NCBI RefSeq assembly: GCF_024713945.1
Contig: NC_134680.1
Coordinates: 6,259,501 to 6,323,500 of the forward strand
Source: Dermatophagoides farinae
Lineage: Eukaryota > Arthropoda > Arachnida > Sarcoptiformes > Pyroglyphidae
Length of the DNA stretch: 64,000 nucleotides
Reading direction: 5' to 3'
The translations under genes were made by a program, and so were the position numbers. Positions 39,901 to 53,582 of the stretch are shown one piece after another; the first letter of the stretch is position 1, and each line of letters opens with the position of its first letter. The notes beneath the pieces are model-generated. The model was given only the letters and a program-made list of their open reading frames with translations, was not told the origin of the DNA and did not search any database.

Positions 39901-42900
39901 CTTATTGCAACGTTTCAAACGAAATCTTCATCTTCTAATTCTTCTGGTTCAACGAAAGGAAAAAATAACATTTTTCTTCAAAATTTTTTACTCGGTATTG
40001 TTGGCAATGATGGTGGCGGTGGTTGTGGTGGTGGTCATTTGGAAAATGTAAATCCAAAAACTGTGATTTGTTTATGTAGTGAAAATCTGTCATATAAATA
40101 TAATGATCGGCCATTGTTGATCAATAATTCATTTATTGATTTAAATTCTGAACTGAATTTGGCTGTCGAAATACAACGTGAAACTGATTTGTTGAAAAAG
40201 ATAAAATTAACTGTACAATTGAAAAATTCATTACTACTTGGTCTGGAATTACCTGTATTTGAAGATTTATGGGAATTTATCAACGTCCATGATGATGATA
40301 TACTTGGTTACATTTGTCCACGTGTCATAATTGAATTACATGTTGATCTGATGAAAAGTGGTATTGTTTTCGATACGGTCAAAGATCGTACTACATTGAT
40401 TCATTTTCAAGATATTTATCTAACATCAATGGTAGTGGAAAACACTGAACAGACAATATTGAGATTTTTTATTGAAGAAGCATTATTATGTTTTAAACGT
40501 AATCAACAATATAATGATTATTTGAAAAATTTCATACCCATTATTGATACTGGTATAATTGATATAAATTTAAAAATATCAAAAAATGGCCATATTGAAT
40601 GGAAAGGATCAAATAATGAGATAAATCTAAAAGTTTGTTATGATTCATTGGCAGCATTATGTCAATTTTTACAATCATTTTCTGGCGCTACAAATAATAG
40701 TGGTAGTGGTACTGTGGTGGACAATTCATCGTCATTTGTTGATAAACAAAATCAAAATGATCAGCTGAATGAAAAACAATCATCATCATCAACAAAAAGT
40801 ACAACAAAAAATGGAAATTTATTAAATAGTAATGAATTATTGGCTGATGCATTGTCCGAATGTACCGTAAATGATGATGATGATAATGATGATTATTCGA
40901 AACAATCATCATCATCCAAACGTAAAGAGAAAAATTGTTATTGTCAAGCTAATTTGGATGATAATATGACCAATAACAACAAAATGGATGAATCAAATTT
41001 TCTTATACTTGGTGAAAATGATCTTGGATCTGGTATCAATACAAGTAAAGGACCAAGAATACGTATACTGGTCGATGAACCAATACCGGTAATTGAAAAT
41101 CATTTTACAATAACACATTTTAGTGGTATACCTGAAATGACTGCAACAACTATAGCTCGTTATCTATTGGATCGTATGTCATTAAGGATTTATCTTTATG
41201 CTGGAAAAGATTTTGATGATCCATCAATCGATCAAGATGATTGTAGTAGTGGTGGTGGTGGTGATAACAAGAATAAACGAATGAATGATCGTAATACGGA
41301 TGCAATAAGTCAAGTGAATCTATCGTTGAAAAATGAAAATATGAAAACATCACAAAGAGTTCGTTTTAAACAAAATTCTGTATTATGGGAAAATATTGAT
41401 TTAATTTCAACTACAAGCAGAATGACAACAATGTCGAATCCAGTTGATACACATTTTTCATTCAAATCAACTGGTGGTAGTAAACGTAAAACTGATACTT
41501 ATGTTGTTCTAGTGTTGAAACGAATTCGTATTCTATTCGATCAATTTGATAAACAAGAATCAATGTCATGGTTGTTTCGTTTTATGGTACAAGAATTGGA
41601 AATTATTGACAAAGTTAGTGTATCGAAAATTAATAAAATGCTTTATGAATATTATTCAGAATCGATGCCAAGAAGACAATATTCAAACATGTTTTCCATA
41701 CGAATGACTTGTTATCGAAATTTTCAAGATAAATTTGAAGAAGCTGACCTGACAGTGTCATTGAAACCATTGCGTGTGAATGTTGACCAGGATACATTGT
41801 TGTTTTTAATGGATTTTTTCTCAAAATTCAATGATACATTGACGGCTAAATTGAATGCAGCAGCCACCAATGCTGGTAGTAAAAAATCGGAAGAAGATGA
41901 TGAAAACAGCAGCACTAGCAGCAGTTCTTTGGCAACTATTCGAAAATTTGGTGGTAGTAAATCATCAGTGAATAGTGATGATCATCATCATCATTTACAT
42001 AATAAATCAAATCAAGATTACAATGACAATATTGATGAAGATGATAATGATGATGATGATGATGATGAAACAAAAAATCCACCGACATCATTTACAATCG
42101 ATCCATCACCATCATCATCATCAGAAACAAACAAAAATCATATGATGAATCCACAAGGAGATTTGCATTCAAATTCTTTATTTATTAAATCATTTACATT
42201 CTTACCAGATGTACCGATTCGTCTTGATTATCATGGCAAACATATCGATCTTAAACAGGTAAATTTAAATTATCAACAAAAATTAATCAATCATATGATT
42301 CTGTTTGTCTATTTCATAGGGAGCTTTACCTGGTATCGCTTTAGGCCTTGCACAATTGAACCAAAGTGAATTATATCTAAAAAAATTAACCAATAAACAT
42401 GGTCTACTTGGTATCGATAAAGTAATACAATATGCAATAGAAGAATGGGGACGTGATATTAAACGGAATCAATTGCCATCGATTCTAGGTGGTGTTGGCC
42501 CGATGCATTCATTTATTCAACTTTGTTAGTATATATAAAAATTTATTTACAATTTAGAATTTTAACATTTCAATTTTTTTTTTAAATAATTTATAATAGT
42601 TCAAGGAATTCGTGATCTATTCTGGATACCAATTGATCAATATCGTCGTGATCAACGGATTGTACGTGGTATACAACGTGGTGCATATGCATTTTCTGTG
42701 TCCACAGCAATGGCAACATTAGAATTGGCTAATCGTTTAGTGGTATTGATACAGAATACGGCACAATTTGCTCATAATGTTGTAACACCACCAACACCTG
42801 GAAGTGGTCATCATAATCGTCATCAATTAATACCGGCATCACAACCAAGAGATTTACGTGAAGGTTTTACAGTTGCATATGCCGTAATACGTGAAGGATT

Positions 42901-43120
42901 TCATCATACATTCAGAGGAATGACAAATACAAATTTAGTTGCCGATGATACTGTAACAGTAATCGGTGAAGTTGTTAGACAAATTCCATCCACTGTAGTA
43001 CGTCCAATTATTCATCTATCACAAGCAACATCCAGTGTATTAGTTGGTTTTCGTAATCAATTAACACCAGAAGCACGAAAAGATGATCAAGAAAAATGGA
43101 AAAATGTCAATGATTGGTGA
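36913..43120 (+). CDS. ATG2: Autophagy-related protein 2 (ATG2), lipid-transfer protein
   Basis: Three exons, 36913..42258, 42320..42524 and 42600..43120 (introns of 61 and 75 bp, phases 0 and 1), 2023 residues, within the normal ATG2 range. The N-terminus is the chorein domain (FNIPWLTESIKKCTIKYLIE, YLGHFLCEELDLSQL, GFVEKIEFTVPWSALWTDS). The C-terminus has the typical GALPGIALGLAQLNQSEL, IRDLFWIPIDQYRRD, VRGIQRGAYAFSVSTAMATL and REGFTVAYAVIREGFHHTF blocks. ATG2 is a rod-shaped bridge that moves phospholipids from the ER to the growing phagophore with ATG9 and WIPI proteins. Gln, Asp, Ser and Gly runs (for example Q at residues about 114-125) are inserted in presumed loops. Tandem stop TGA TGA. 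Convergent with PLK4, 165 bp apart. Confidence 0.97.
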
Positions 43121-43242
43121 TGATCAATTCATTTTTTTCTTTTGAGTAATATTATAATTGTGAATAATTTTTTTTCTAGTTATTTGACACATTTAATATT
43201 TTTTACACAAATGTTATCGATGAAAAAATGATGGAAATATCA

Positions 43243-43248
43243 AATAAA
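43243..43248 (+). terminator. Poly(A) signal AATAAA of ATG2
   Basis: AATAAA 122 nt after the ATG2 stop. Minus-strand AATAAA signals for PLK4 (43277..43272) sit within 40 bp, so the two convergent 3' ends nearly abut or overlap. Confidence 0.55.
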
Positions 43249-43285
43249 CATTTTATTATTTTCATTGAAAATTTATTGATTAATT

Positions 43286-45316
43286 TTATGAAATTTTTAA
43301 ACGTTCAATCACCTGTGGAAGTTGTGTTAATTTATCGACGATAAAATCGGGTAATTTATCATCTTTATGATATCTGTAAAATAATAATCGGTAATTGTTG
43401 ATGAATTGACAAAAAAAAACAGAATAAAAAAACTTACCGGTCAAGAATACCATCATGTAGATAAAAGATTCGATTATCACGATCCATACACAGATCGGAA
43501 CCATCATCGAAATTAACTTTAATCGAACCATTTGTGAACTGGAAAAAAATTTGAAAAAATCAAAAATTGAAAATTTTTTGTTGTTGTTGTTGTTGTTCAA
43601 TTACCTGAATTGCATGGCCAATTCCATTGACAGGAATGGAACGTAAAATTTTACTTGTTAAAAATGAATTATTTTCACTTAAACGTGATGATGATGTTTC
43701 AAATAATTTTGAATCAATACCAATGGTAATTGGAAACAAATCGATGCCAAGTTTTTTACTTTGAATTTCTAATGTTTGTTCCAATTTCATTGTGGTTGAA
43801 TATAATTCATATAATTTATTTACATTCTGTTTGAGATCATGATCCAATGATTTGGAAATTTCATCTAATTGATATGTAGAATTTTCATTCAAAATTCCAT
43901 CATAAACATTCACTTCGAAATGGCCATCATTCATCAATATGCATTTGTTGATGAATTTTTTACTATCACTATTATCGAATCGATTATTGGTCTTATTGAG
44001 CCAATCACCACAATTTATGATTATTTTACGTGTTTTTGATCGAACTAAATTTATAAATTTAGTAACATATAAAAAATGTTTCCAATATTTTTCTGGTAAT
44101 TCATAGAAATTGTATTCATGATGATGTTTTTTGAGATCCATTGATTGATGATGAGAAATGTCCACCAATAATCCATTATGGCAAACATTTATAGTTAAAT
44201 TATCGTTTCGAAAATGCATCATAACATTTCCATCACAATCGATTGACATTTGTAATGTATTTGTTTGTTTTTCTATTGGATGCAGACGTTTTGTATTGAT
44301 ACGGCCAGCAAGAAAAATATGTTGTTTTATCTGTTGGATTTGTAAACGTTTTTCTGGATCATGTTCCAATAGCCGTGTAATTAAATCGGCAGCCATTGGT
44401 GGAAATGAATCTAAAATCTATATATAAGATTCAATTATTACAAGAACATTCGAAAAAAAATCATGAAACTTACAATATCACCTTTAGGTGTATGGCCAGC
44501 AATACAAGCATAAATGATTGATCCTAAACTAAAAATATCACTTTTATATGAGATAAATTTTTGTTGATTCCATATTTCAGGCGATATGAAACCCGGTGTA
44601 CCACAGATTGTTGAAACAAATAATTCATCATCATCTTTCGTTGATGAACGATGACCATGGCGCATTTGTTTCTGATCAATGGCAAGTCCAAAATCGGCCA
44701 ATTTAATATGCACCAGGTTTGATTGTTCACTATGATGATGATAAGGTTGTGTAAGTAGAATATTATTTAGATTTATATCTCTATGAACAATAGAATTACG
44801 ATGAAGATAATCAAGTGCATCACAGATTTGTAGCAATAATGATGAAATCAATTCATATGGTAGAATTGGATAAATAGAATTTTGATGCTTTCTCTCAGAA
44901 ATCAATTTCGATAATGATCCACCATGACAGATTTCCATAATCAAATAAACGGCTTTTGAATCTTCCAATACGGTAAATAATTGCAATATGTTTGGATGAC
45001 ATAATCGTATGTGAATATAAACTTCACTTAGAATTTTATCCAAATTCATACGAGAATTTTGTTTCGAAATACATTTTATGGCACATTCTTGTCCGTTAGA
45101 TTTACAATATGAACGAAAAACTCGGCCAAACGATCCAGAACCAATCAAATCCAACAGGTTATAATCATCGATACATGAAGCCCATCGATGTTTGCCGCGA
45201 TCATCATCATCATCATCATCATCACCAGTGATTGTTGAACATTGGATTTTAGTCGTTGTCTCAGATTGATTTTTATAATTTTTTCGTAAATTCTCCACAA
45301 AACATTTAGAATCCAT
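43286..45316 (-). CDS. PLK4: Polo-like kinase 4 (PLK4/SAK), compact form
   Basis: Four exons, 45316..44474, 44417..43605, 43538..43438 and 43373..43286, phases 0, 0 and 2, giving 614 residues. The kinase domain spans about 51-316: G-loop IGSGSFGRVF, ATP lysine in CAIKCI (K81), HRDINLNNILL, DFG 208-210, CGTPGFISPEI. HRD followed by xNLNN rather than LKPEN resembles the PLK4 catalytic loop. The cryptic polo box follows (RLHPIEKQTN, LPEKYWKHFLYVTKFINLVRSK, KCILMNDGHFEVNVYDG, LFPITIGI), then polo box 3 (NGIGHAIQFTNGSIKVNFDDGSD). PLK4 licenses centriole duplication. Oddities: an Asp8 run at residues 32-39, and almost no linker between kinase and cryptic polo box, with no DSGxxT degron visible. Shorter than fly SAK (about 770) and human PLK4 (970). 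Head-to-head with eIF3d. Confidence 0.93.
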
Positions 45317-45608
45317 GTGTGAAAGAATTTCAAGAAAAAAAAAGTTGAAATTCTTGAAGAATTGAATTTTTCAATGAAAAAATTTTCTTGGCTCTATCCA
45401 TAGATGGCATGCAACAATGAGCGATGAGCATGCATCAATTGATGATGACAACAAAGCGATAGAGAGTGAAAAAAAGACGCCTCTACCGGCTTGTACGCGT
45501 GTTAAAAAAAAAAAATTTTTTTTGCTCACATTTTTTTCCAGATTAAAAATTCTTTGAATAAAATTAAACTTTTTTTAAAATCTTTTATCCATCATCATCA
45601 TCATCATC
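45317..45608. promoter_or_regulatory. Bidirectional promoter region, PLK4 / eIF3d
   Basis: Only 292 bp separate the two divergent start codons, so both promoters must lie here or inside the genes. Relatively GC-rich patch at about 45405-45500, flanked by A/T tracts and a CAT run directly before the eIF3d ATG. No clear TATA box. Confidence 0.5.
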
Positions 45609-47470
45609 ATGGAAACTCCGAAAAAACACTTAATTCTACCCGAATTACCTGTTAATGGCCATGGTTGGGGCCCAGTAGACAATCTAAAATTATTCAATGG
45701 AATGTCCTATCAATCATTTAATAAAAATGATCGTCTTGGTATGGTTGCCGATTGGACCGGTGATACTTATTCGGATAATCGTTTGTTAAGTAAGTTTTTT
45801 TTTCTCGTTATTTCTTATGTAATTGAATTTGTTAATTTTTTTCAATAAAAAAAAAATTATAGTGAAATATCAAGTTCAATATGGTGCCAATCAATATCGT
45901 AATATGATTGAAGATGAAGATTCATTTCAAGTGGTTGATCAAACTAAAAATCAACGTACACAACGTAGTAAAATTCGTATGGGACAAGTAAGTTTTACTA
46001 ATCATCTTATTTTTGTGCATTTAATTTTATTATTTTTTGCATATTGCTAATTGAATCAAATAGAATCTTCGTGGCCGTCATCAACGTAATAACCATAATG
46101 CATTTCGTCGTAATAATCGACAAAATACACGTGGAAAATATGGTAATAAATCGAATAGAAAATATGATAATAAAGGACAGAATTCGAAAAAACGTGAATC
46201 CTCGGTTAATGTACGGCCTGAATGGAAAATACTTGAAGAAATGGATTTTCCACGTTTATCAAAATTATCATTACCAAATATTGGTGATGGTCAAGAAATC
46301 TATACGGCAGGTTCAATGGAATATTATGATAAAAGTTATGATCGTATTAATTGTAAAGTGGAACGACCATTACAGCGTATTAATCGTATTTTCCATAAAG
46401 TAACCACCACTGATGATCCAATTATACGAAAATTATCAAAAATTGAAGGCAATGTTTATGCTACCGATGCAATTATTGCCACGTTGATGTGTGCTACACG
46501 TTCGGTGAATTCATGGGATATTGTTGTACAACGTTTTAAGGATAAATTATTTTTCGATAAACGTGATGATTCTGATTTTGATCTATTATCGGTGAATGAA
46601 AGTGCAGCCGAACCACCATATAATGATGATCCGAATAGCATTAATAATCCAAGAAATTTAGCATTGGAAGCAACATTTATCAATCATAATTTTTCGCAAC
46701 AAGTTTTGAAAAAGAATGGTGAAAAATATAATTTTGAAAATCCAAATCCATTTGTTGCTGAAGATGAAAATGTAGAAGTAGCATCCGTCGGTTATCGTTA
46801 CCGGAAATGGAATCTAGGTGAAGGTGTCAATCTGGTTGTACGTTGTGAACATGATGCCGTCACTCATGGATCAAATGATGAACTACAATTGATGAATATT
46901 AAAGCATTGAATGAATGGGATTCAAGAGTATGTGGTGGTGGTGGTGGTGATTTTGTTGCTTTAATTCTAATTTGCTTTGTTTTTTATTTTTTTTTTTAGA
47001 TTACCGGAGCTATTGATTGGCGACAAAAATTGGATGTTCAACGTGGTGCTGTATTGGCTAATGAATTGAAAAACAATGCATGTAAATTGGCCAAATGGAC
47101 TGTTCAATCATTGTTGGCTGGTTCACATCAAATTAAATTTGGTTATGTTTCACGTGTAAATTTTCGTGATTCCACTAAACATTCAATTCTTGGTACACAA
47201 CAATTTCGACCACGTGAATTTGCTGATCAAATTAATTTGAATTTAGACAATGCTTGGGGTATTCTACGTTGCATTATTGATACATGTCTAAAATTGGATG
47301 AAGGAAAATATTTAATCCTTAAAGATCCGAACAAACCAAATCTGATTATTTATTCAATTCCACCGGAAACATTTGAAACCGATGACGATGATGATGATGT
47401 TGGTGATGATGATGATGATGAAGAAGATAAATCCAATATTGTTGATGAAGTGGCCAAGGAAAAAAAATGA
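45609..47470 (+). CDS. EIF3D: Eukaryotic translation initiation factor 3 subunit D
   Basis: Four exons, 45609..45789, 45863..45987, 46064..46927 and 47000..47470, phases 1, 0 and 0, 546 residues, matching the family length. Recognisable blocks: [39 protein letters not shown], a basic Asn/Arg-rich segment, [90 protein letters not shown] and [13 protein letters not shown], then an Asp/Glu-rich tail. eIF3d is the eIF3 subunit that binds the mRNA cap in specialised initiation and contacts the 40S head. ATG follows a run of CAT repeats. Poly(A) signal AATAAA at about 47638. Convergent with the SLC35F5-like gene. Confidence 0.97.
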
Positions 47471-47835
47471 AAAAATGACCACTACTACTACTCGTGTGTG
47501 TGTGTTGTCATTAATCGGCACGAAAATTTTATCTCAAAAAAAAAATGGATTCAAAACAAAAATTATTGATTAATCAATCAATCAAATTTTTTTTTATTGT
47601 TCAGAAAAATCAAAATATTCATCATTACATATATATTAATAAATTGGAGAAAATTATCAAATTTTCTAAATTTTTTGAATCTAATATATTAAATATATGT
47701 GCTCGGCTTTTTTGACATTTTAAATCTTTTTTTTTCCAAATCAAACTTTTGTTGATATAGTTAGTAGAAAAATATCACAATAGCGCAACAAAGGAGTTTT
47801 TTTTTGAAATTGAAATAAATAAATTTTTTTTTTCA

Positions 47836-50308
47836 TTATATAAGAGCTGATGATGATGAAGCAGCATCAGCTTCTGCTGCTTCAATCAATGATTTTGTCT
47901 GTTCATTATGTTCATCATCATCATCATCATGACGATCATTATGATGATTATTTTGATCAGCAATTCGTTGTTTATTAAATTGATAATGACGTATGGAAGT
48001 TGATGTGGACGATGATGGTAATTGATGATTGTTTGAATGTTTGTTATGAGAATCACATGTATTCATTTCGATATTGTTTGTGGTGTCAATAATTTGGTCC
48101 ATTGTTGTTTCATTTTTAGTGGAGTGATTATTTTTACCGGAATGTTGTTGATGATGATGATGATTTGTATTTTTGTGATTCTTTTCATCATCACCATTAT
48201 CACTTTTTCTTATCTCATTCAATGATTCTTCCAATCGTATAGTACCTGTTGAACAATTGAATGTTTTTCTTGGTGATGAACCAATTGAATAAAGGCAACG
48301 TTCAAGTATTTCCAATATTGGATCCCAACGTTCATATTGTGAAATAAATATAACGATAATAAAACTAAAAAACATTGGTATTGTACCTAAAAAGAATACT
48401 CGTGGATATTCAATATTTTTATAGAATATATCGAAAAATACGGCCATCGGTATTGTGAATGATACGGATATTGTGCCCACTAAACTTGAGGTCATAAAAC
48501 TTCCACTAAAAAATGAAATTAAATTAAATTAGAAAAACAAAAAAAAATACAGCTGGCCAAACTTACAGAAGCCATAATAATTCCGATATAACTGTACCAC
48601 ATAGACCATTGACTAGAATCAAAATCCATTGATCTTGTGAAGGCCATTGAAATGTTTCAATATGTGTGAAATTTAATAACATTAAAAATGGTGACATGAA
48701 AATCATGCTGAACAATCCAATAAAACCTATTTGTTGAAAAAAACAGTTATCAGTCAATAAACCAATAAACAAAACAAAAACAAAATAATTACCAAAAAAC
48801 ATTGGAAAATTCAACATTGAATCATGTACTAGATTATAACGCATTAAAACAATATAAACCGAATAGAAAAATGCTCCACATAATGACCAGATACTACCTA
48901 ATGGTAGTATTGTTTCATTGTTGGCCATATTTAATTTGCCACTATTGTTGTTATGATTATTATTGATGGTGGCTAAATTATTGGCTTGAAATGGTTGATG
49001 TGATGATTGATGTGGATTAATCGGTTCAATATTAGAGATCATTGCAACACTTGAAATAGATAAAAGAACACATAATAACTTGGTCAATGATAATGAATCA
49101 GTAACTGAACCGGATGGAAATAAAATTCCTAATAATAATGTAAATAATGGTGTTGTGCTGGACAATACATTCACCAGACCAGCTTCACTATATTGAAGTC
49201 CCATATGGAAACTAAGATGAGCTGCAAACCAAATCCAAGTAAAATAAAATGCCAATATAGCTGTTTCACGTATAGTTAATTTATTGGTATGATCATGATG
49301 ATGATGATGATGATGATGACCATAATTAGATGATGACAAAGGTGAGGTTGATTGATTATTACCGGTTAATTCATTCGTATTTGAATGTAATCGTTGACGA
49401 TTACGTTGATATAAGACACGCATAAATGATGAATATGAAAGACGTGATAAGAATGCATCATCAGCATGTTTATCTGATAATTGTCGTACTTCAATCAGAT
49501 TGGAAAATCGTACTAATCTTTTTGATTTTAATTTTTCTTTCATTTTACTTTTTGAACGTTTCGATGATGATGATGTTTTCTTGATAAAATTAACATTTGA
49601 TGATGATGATATGTTTTTGTTTTTGTTGTTTTTAGTGGAATTATTTTTCGAATCACCAATTAATATAGCATTTGATGGATTATTATCAATAAAAACGTGG
49701 CCATCACCGGATACACTTTCATCATCTTCAGTTTCACTACTTTTTCCACTATGGTAAAGTAAAATTGAATGTTAAATGCAAAACAAAACAAAAAAAGAAA
49801 TTTACCTCAAAGAACTAGTATCACTACATCGTTTGATGGGAATCCAAACTGAATCACTGAGAAAATGTGAATTTGATGATTTCACTGATTCCATATCCTT
49901 CGACGAACTATTAATAGCCATACCATCGGAAATGTTTGAATTTTTCATTACATTTTCTGTCGTTCGATCATTATTATCATCAGAATCTTCATCATCATCA
50001 TCATCTTCTTCTTCTTCTTCATCTTCATCATCATCAAGTGTTAAATTCTGTTGATCCGAATCAGAAACAATGGAATAATAATCACCGGGATTAAGATGAT
50101 TTTTTTGTGTCCACCATGAATCGAAAAAAATGAAACCAAAAAGATATAACGAAAACATAACACCTTTTATATAGGCGGTAAAAAATGGTTTATTGAAATT
50201 TTTTTCATGATATAAATATTCGGTCATTTCCGAGCTTGCTACCCATAATGTATCCACCAAGAGTAGAATCAAGGAACCAAATAAAAAACGGCAGGAAACA
50301 ATTTTCAT
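47836..50308 (-). CDS. SLC35F5: SLC35F5-like solute carrier (EamA/DMT superfamily)
   Basis: Four exons, 50308..49806, 49748..48793, 48726..48567 and 48505..47836, phases 2, 1 and 2, 762 residues. Start at ATG 50308 (MKIVSCRFLFG); the frame extends upstream only from a TTG. Hydrophobic segments LFGSLILLLVDTLWVASSEM and GVMFSLYLFGFIFFDSWW are followed by an acidic loop (Asp/Glu run), a basic loop and an His8 stretch. The transporter core follows: WFAAHLSFHMGLQYSEAGLV, NVLSSTTPLFTLLLG, SLTKLLCVLLSISSVA, LCGAFFYSVYIVLMRY, GLCGTVISELLWLLGSFMTS, VGTISVSFTIPMAVFFD. The C-tail is long, His/Asn/Ser-rich and absent from vertebrate members. The family is a putative membrane transporter of unknown substrate; the F5 assignment rests on the WxAxLSxxxGLxxxxxxxVNxLSSTxxLFTL pattern. 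The extra loops lengthen it relative to human SLC35F5. Confidence 0.88.
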
Positions 50309-50652
50309 AATCGTCGTCGTAGTATTGTTTGTCAATCATAATTTCATCTAGCCATTATCAATTATGGATGATTATTGCCAGTATTTAAAAAAAACAGATG
50401 TTATAATGATCTATAGAACAACAAAATTCATTCAAGTTGTTTTCAAGGCAATGAGTGCAAAAAAAAACAAATGAATGAATTGGTAAATAAATTCTTTAAC
50501 AAATCGGTGACATCATCAACAAATATATTGTTCGACTAATCATACCTAACATGACCATCGATGTGAAAATAGTGGCGAATTCATACATTTCATCATGATC
50601 ATGTTTTGTTTTGATTTGATTTGATTTGAGTTTTGTTTTTTTTATTGCAAAA
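50309..50652. promoter_or_regulatory. Bidirectional promoter region, SLC35F5-like / ESS2
   Basis: 344 bp between divergent ATGs, AT-rich, no TATA box identified. A minus-strand TTAG|gtatga near 50545 could be the donor of a 5' UTR intron for the SLC35F5-like transcript. Confidence 0.4.
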
Positions 50653-52201
50653 ATGGATTCCAAAACAATTGTACCTTATAAAGATGATGATGATGATGAC
50701 AAATCGGTTGAACAAATCAATGATTTTAAACTTCAAATCATATCTAATTCATCGGATATAGATCATCAGACAAAAGTGAAAAAACGAAAAGTTTTAGATG
50801 AAGATGAATTTAGCCGAAAAATTGGTTCAATTATTGAACGAGATTTTTTTCCCGATTTAACAAAAACGCGACTAGAATTGGAACTACAAGATGCAATCAA
50901 AAATAATGATTTTGAAAAGATTTCACGATTAGTGAGAAAAAAAATTGAACAAAACAATGGTAAACAAAAAAATGCTAATATGACTGATACGCCAGCCAAT
51001 TTTTGTACGCCTGCATCCACATTGAATGATGATGAGATTCGTTTTCAAAAGTAAGTGAAACCAATGGATTATCGTCGAAATAAACTAATGTTATTTTTTT
51101 TACAGAATCGATCCTAGAGATCAAGAAGATGATGAAGAAACGTCCGACCAGATGAACAACGAAACAAATCTAAGTTTGAATAAATTTCTCAATAAATTTA
51201 CATCAGAAGATAGTGATTCATTTCAAAAATTACAAGATAAAGCGATTAAAAAACATTTGGAAAGATTGGAATTTCTAAATAGTGATTCACAGCTAAATAA
51301 TGAAATTGTCGAACAATCACTGGAATTACCATCAATTGATACACAACAGATGATTATGAATGCAAATCAATCGACAAAAGAATCACAATCAGTTGCAAAC
51401 AGATTAGTCACATGGAAACATTCGAATACAAATACTGTCATGTTCGATCCGGAAGGTGTCAAATTAACAAAAGATGAAATTGAACATTTCAAATCACGAC
51501 AAATTATCGTTCATGAAAATACACGTTTCAAAACAAATCCATTTCAAACGAATGTTAATTCACAACCAGTTAATAATACAAATCCATTGCAATCGGGAAA
51601 AATTGGTGTAGATGGAAAAGAAGTTAATGGGAACAAAACTCCAAGTGTAAATGGTTTTTCATTCGTTCCCAGTACACCTTGTTTACGACCAGAAAGTCTA
51701 GCCAATTCTCCATTGATGACTTGGGGAGCTATCGAAGCCACACCAATCAATTTAAAAGGTGATACAACCCCATTATTACATTCTGGTGGTGGATCACATT
51801 TTAAAATTCCTGAAATATCTGAAAAAGAATCTATCGGAAAAGAATTAGCCAATCGAATATTATTGAAAAAGAAAGCAGCAGCTCAAGAAAATCGTATGAA
51901 TAGTCCATTCGTGAAAGGTACATCGAACTTAGAACGATTAAATTCAATGTCACCAGCTGCACGATTATTAGCAACAAAAAAATTGGGTGTCCATAAAAAT
52001 GTTGACAATCGATTACAGGCCAGTTATTCACCATTAATGACGGCCGCAACAACACCAACACCAAGACGTTTAGTGACGCCATCACCATTGACATTATCAT
52101 CATCTGTCACACCAAAATCAGATTCAATAACGAAGGCTAATAGTAACAACGATAGTGATCAGAAAATGAATAAAAGACCTAAAGCATCACATTTTTTTTG
52201 A
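50653..52201 (+). CDS. ESS2: Splicing factor ESS2 homolog (DGCR14)
   Basis: Two exons, 50653..51050 and 51106..52201 (55-bp intron, AAAA|gtaagt ... ttacag, phase 2), 497 residues, similar to human ESS2. Start ATG 50653 (caaaaATGg), not the upstream TTG of the frame. Family blocks: VLDEDEFSRKIGSIIERDFFPDL, LSLNKFLNKFTSEDSDSFQKL, TVMFDPEGVKLT, RQIIVHENTRFKTNPF, FSFVPSTPCLRPESLANSPLM, TWGAIEATPINL, FKIPEISEKESIGKELANRI, LNSMSPAARLLATKKLG and LQASYSP. ESS2 is a nuclear protein of the late (C complex) spliceosome. It is only mildly affected by homopolymer insertion (Asp6 near the N-terminus). Confidence 0.95.
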
Positions 52202-53582
52202 TCATTTATATATTCAATGTGTAAATTCAAATGGAAAAAAATGAACTTTTTTTTTGTACATAATAAAATTACCATTTTTTTTTAACATAATTTATTTCCA
52301 AGAATAGTCATTGAAATTAATCTAATCGAATTGTTTTTTTTTTTGATGATGATGATGAAAAGCATTGAAATGATTCGATTTGAATCGACAATCGATGCTA
52401 AAAGTAAACAAAGTCCATCGATAATAGACCATTGAATGATAATTTGGGCACAGACATAAACCTTTTGAATACAACGAAAAATTCATTCATTCATTCATTC
52501 GACCAATGCTACCGTGTTCATTACATGTGTATGTGATGTTGAGTACATATGGTGTTTTTTTTTGTTGTTGTTTATACTGCTAAAAAAAATATACGAACAG
52601 TTTACGAGCATTTTTTTTTATATTGTGTTTCAATATCATCATGTGTATACACGGATGAAATGTCATTTTTGTTTGTTTGTTTGATTCGATTCAAGAAAAA
52701 AAAAAAAATTCCACTTATTACATCGTATCGTAAAAAAAATATATACGTCGTGTAATCGTCATCGTTGTGGCTATTAATCGTCGTTGTACTATTAAGTCAC
52801 AAAAAAATAAAAAAATAAATAAATTTTCTTTAAATTGATAAATTGACGATAAGATATAAAGTATTCCTTGATATTATCATCAAATTTTGTTGTCATTGAT
52901 AAGATGATCAAGAAATAGTGATGTATGATTATTCGTATGTGTATGATTTATTGCTTTTCTTTTAACTGTTTGTTTTTTTGTTGTTGTTGTTGTTACGAAC
53001 CGATCCAAACTGGCAAAATTATTATCAGCTATAGCTATTGATTTTAAATCGATGATTATTTCGTTGATTATTTCGGTATTTCAAATCTAATAGTACATAA
53101 TATTATCAATGAATTAACCACCACATATATTTATTTCTTTTTTTATCATGTTGAAATTTTCAAATCATGATCAAATCGTGATCGAAAAAAAAATCAATAC
53201 TTTTTTTCCCATTTTTCTTCCATTATATATGTGACGCATTTTTTTTTTGTTCATTGATCAATATTGATTGATTGACAACGACCACAATACATGCATGTAC
53301 ACTGGATTTCAATCATAATTTCAAAATGGAATCAACAGCCATAGCTTACCAGAGCCGAATTGTTAATCTGTGATCGAATCTAATTTTTTTTTTGAATTAA
53401 AGTTTCAACTGTAGCCCCCTGTGTAACATCATTTTCGAAAATTTTTCATTTCTATCATCTGATCATCACTTTTTTTCTCCAATAACACCAAGTAAGTTAT
53501 TTGATTTGTTTTTTTTTTTTTTTTGGTTGAATCTGTCAAATTAATTCACAATTCATTTTATATAGTTGTATAGTTGTACGAT
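52202..53582. other. Intergenic region upstream of SLC37-type gene
   Basis: About 1.4 kb. ESS2 poly(A) signal AATAAA near 52262. Poly-T tracts, a CATT run (about 52480-52500) and a GTT run (about 52979-52995). An acceptor-like ttttatatag directly upstream (about 53565) suggests the SLC37 ATG lies in exon 2 with a non-coding exon 1 in this region, perhaps ending at ACACCAA|gtaagt near 53490. No other gene seen. Confidence 0.45.
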
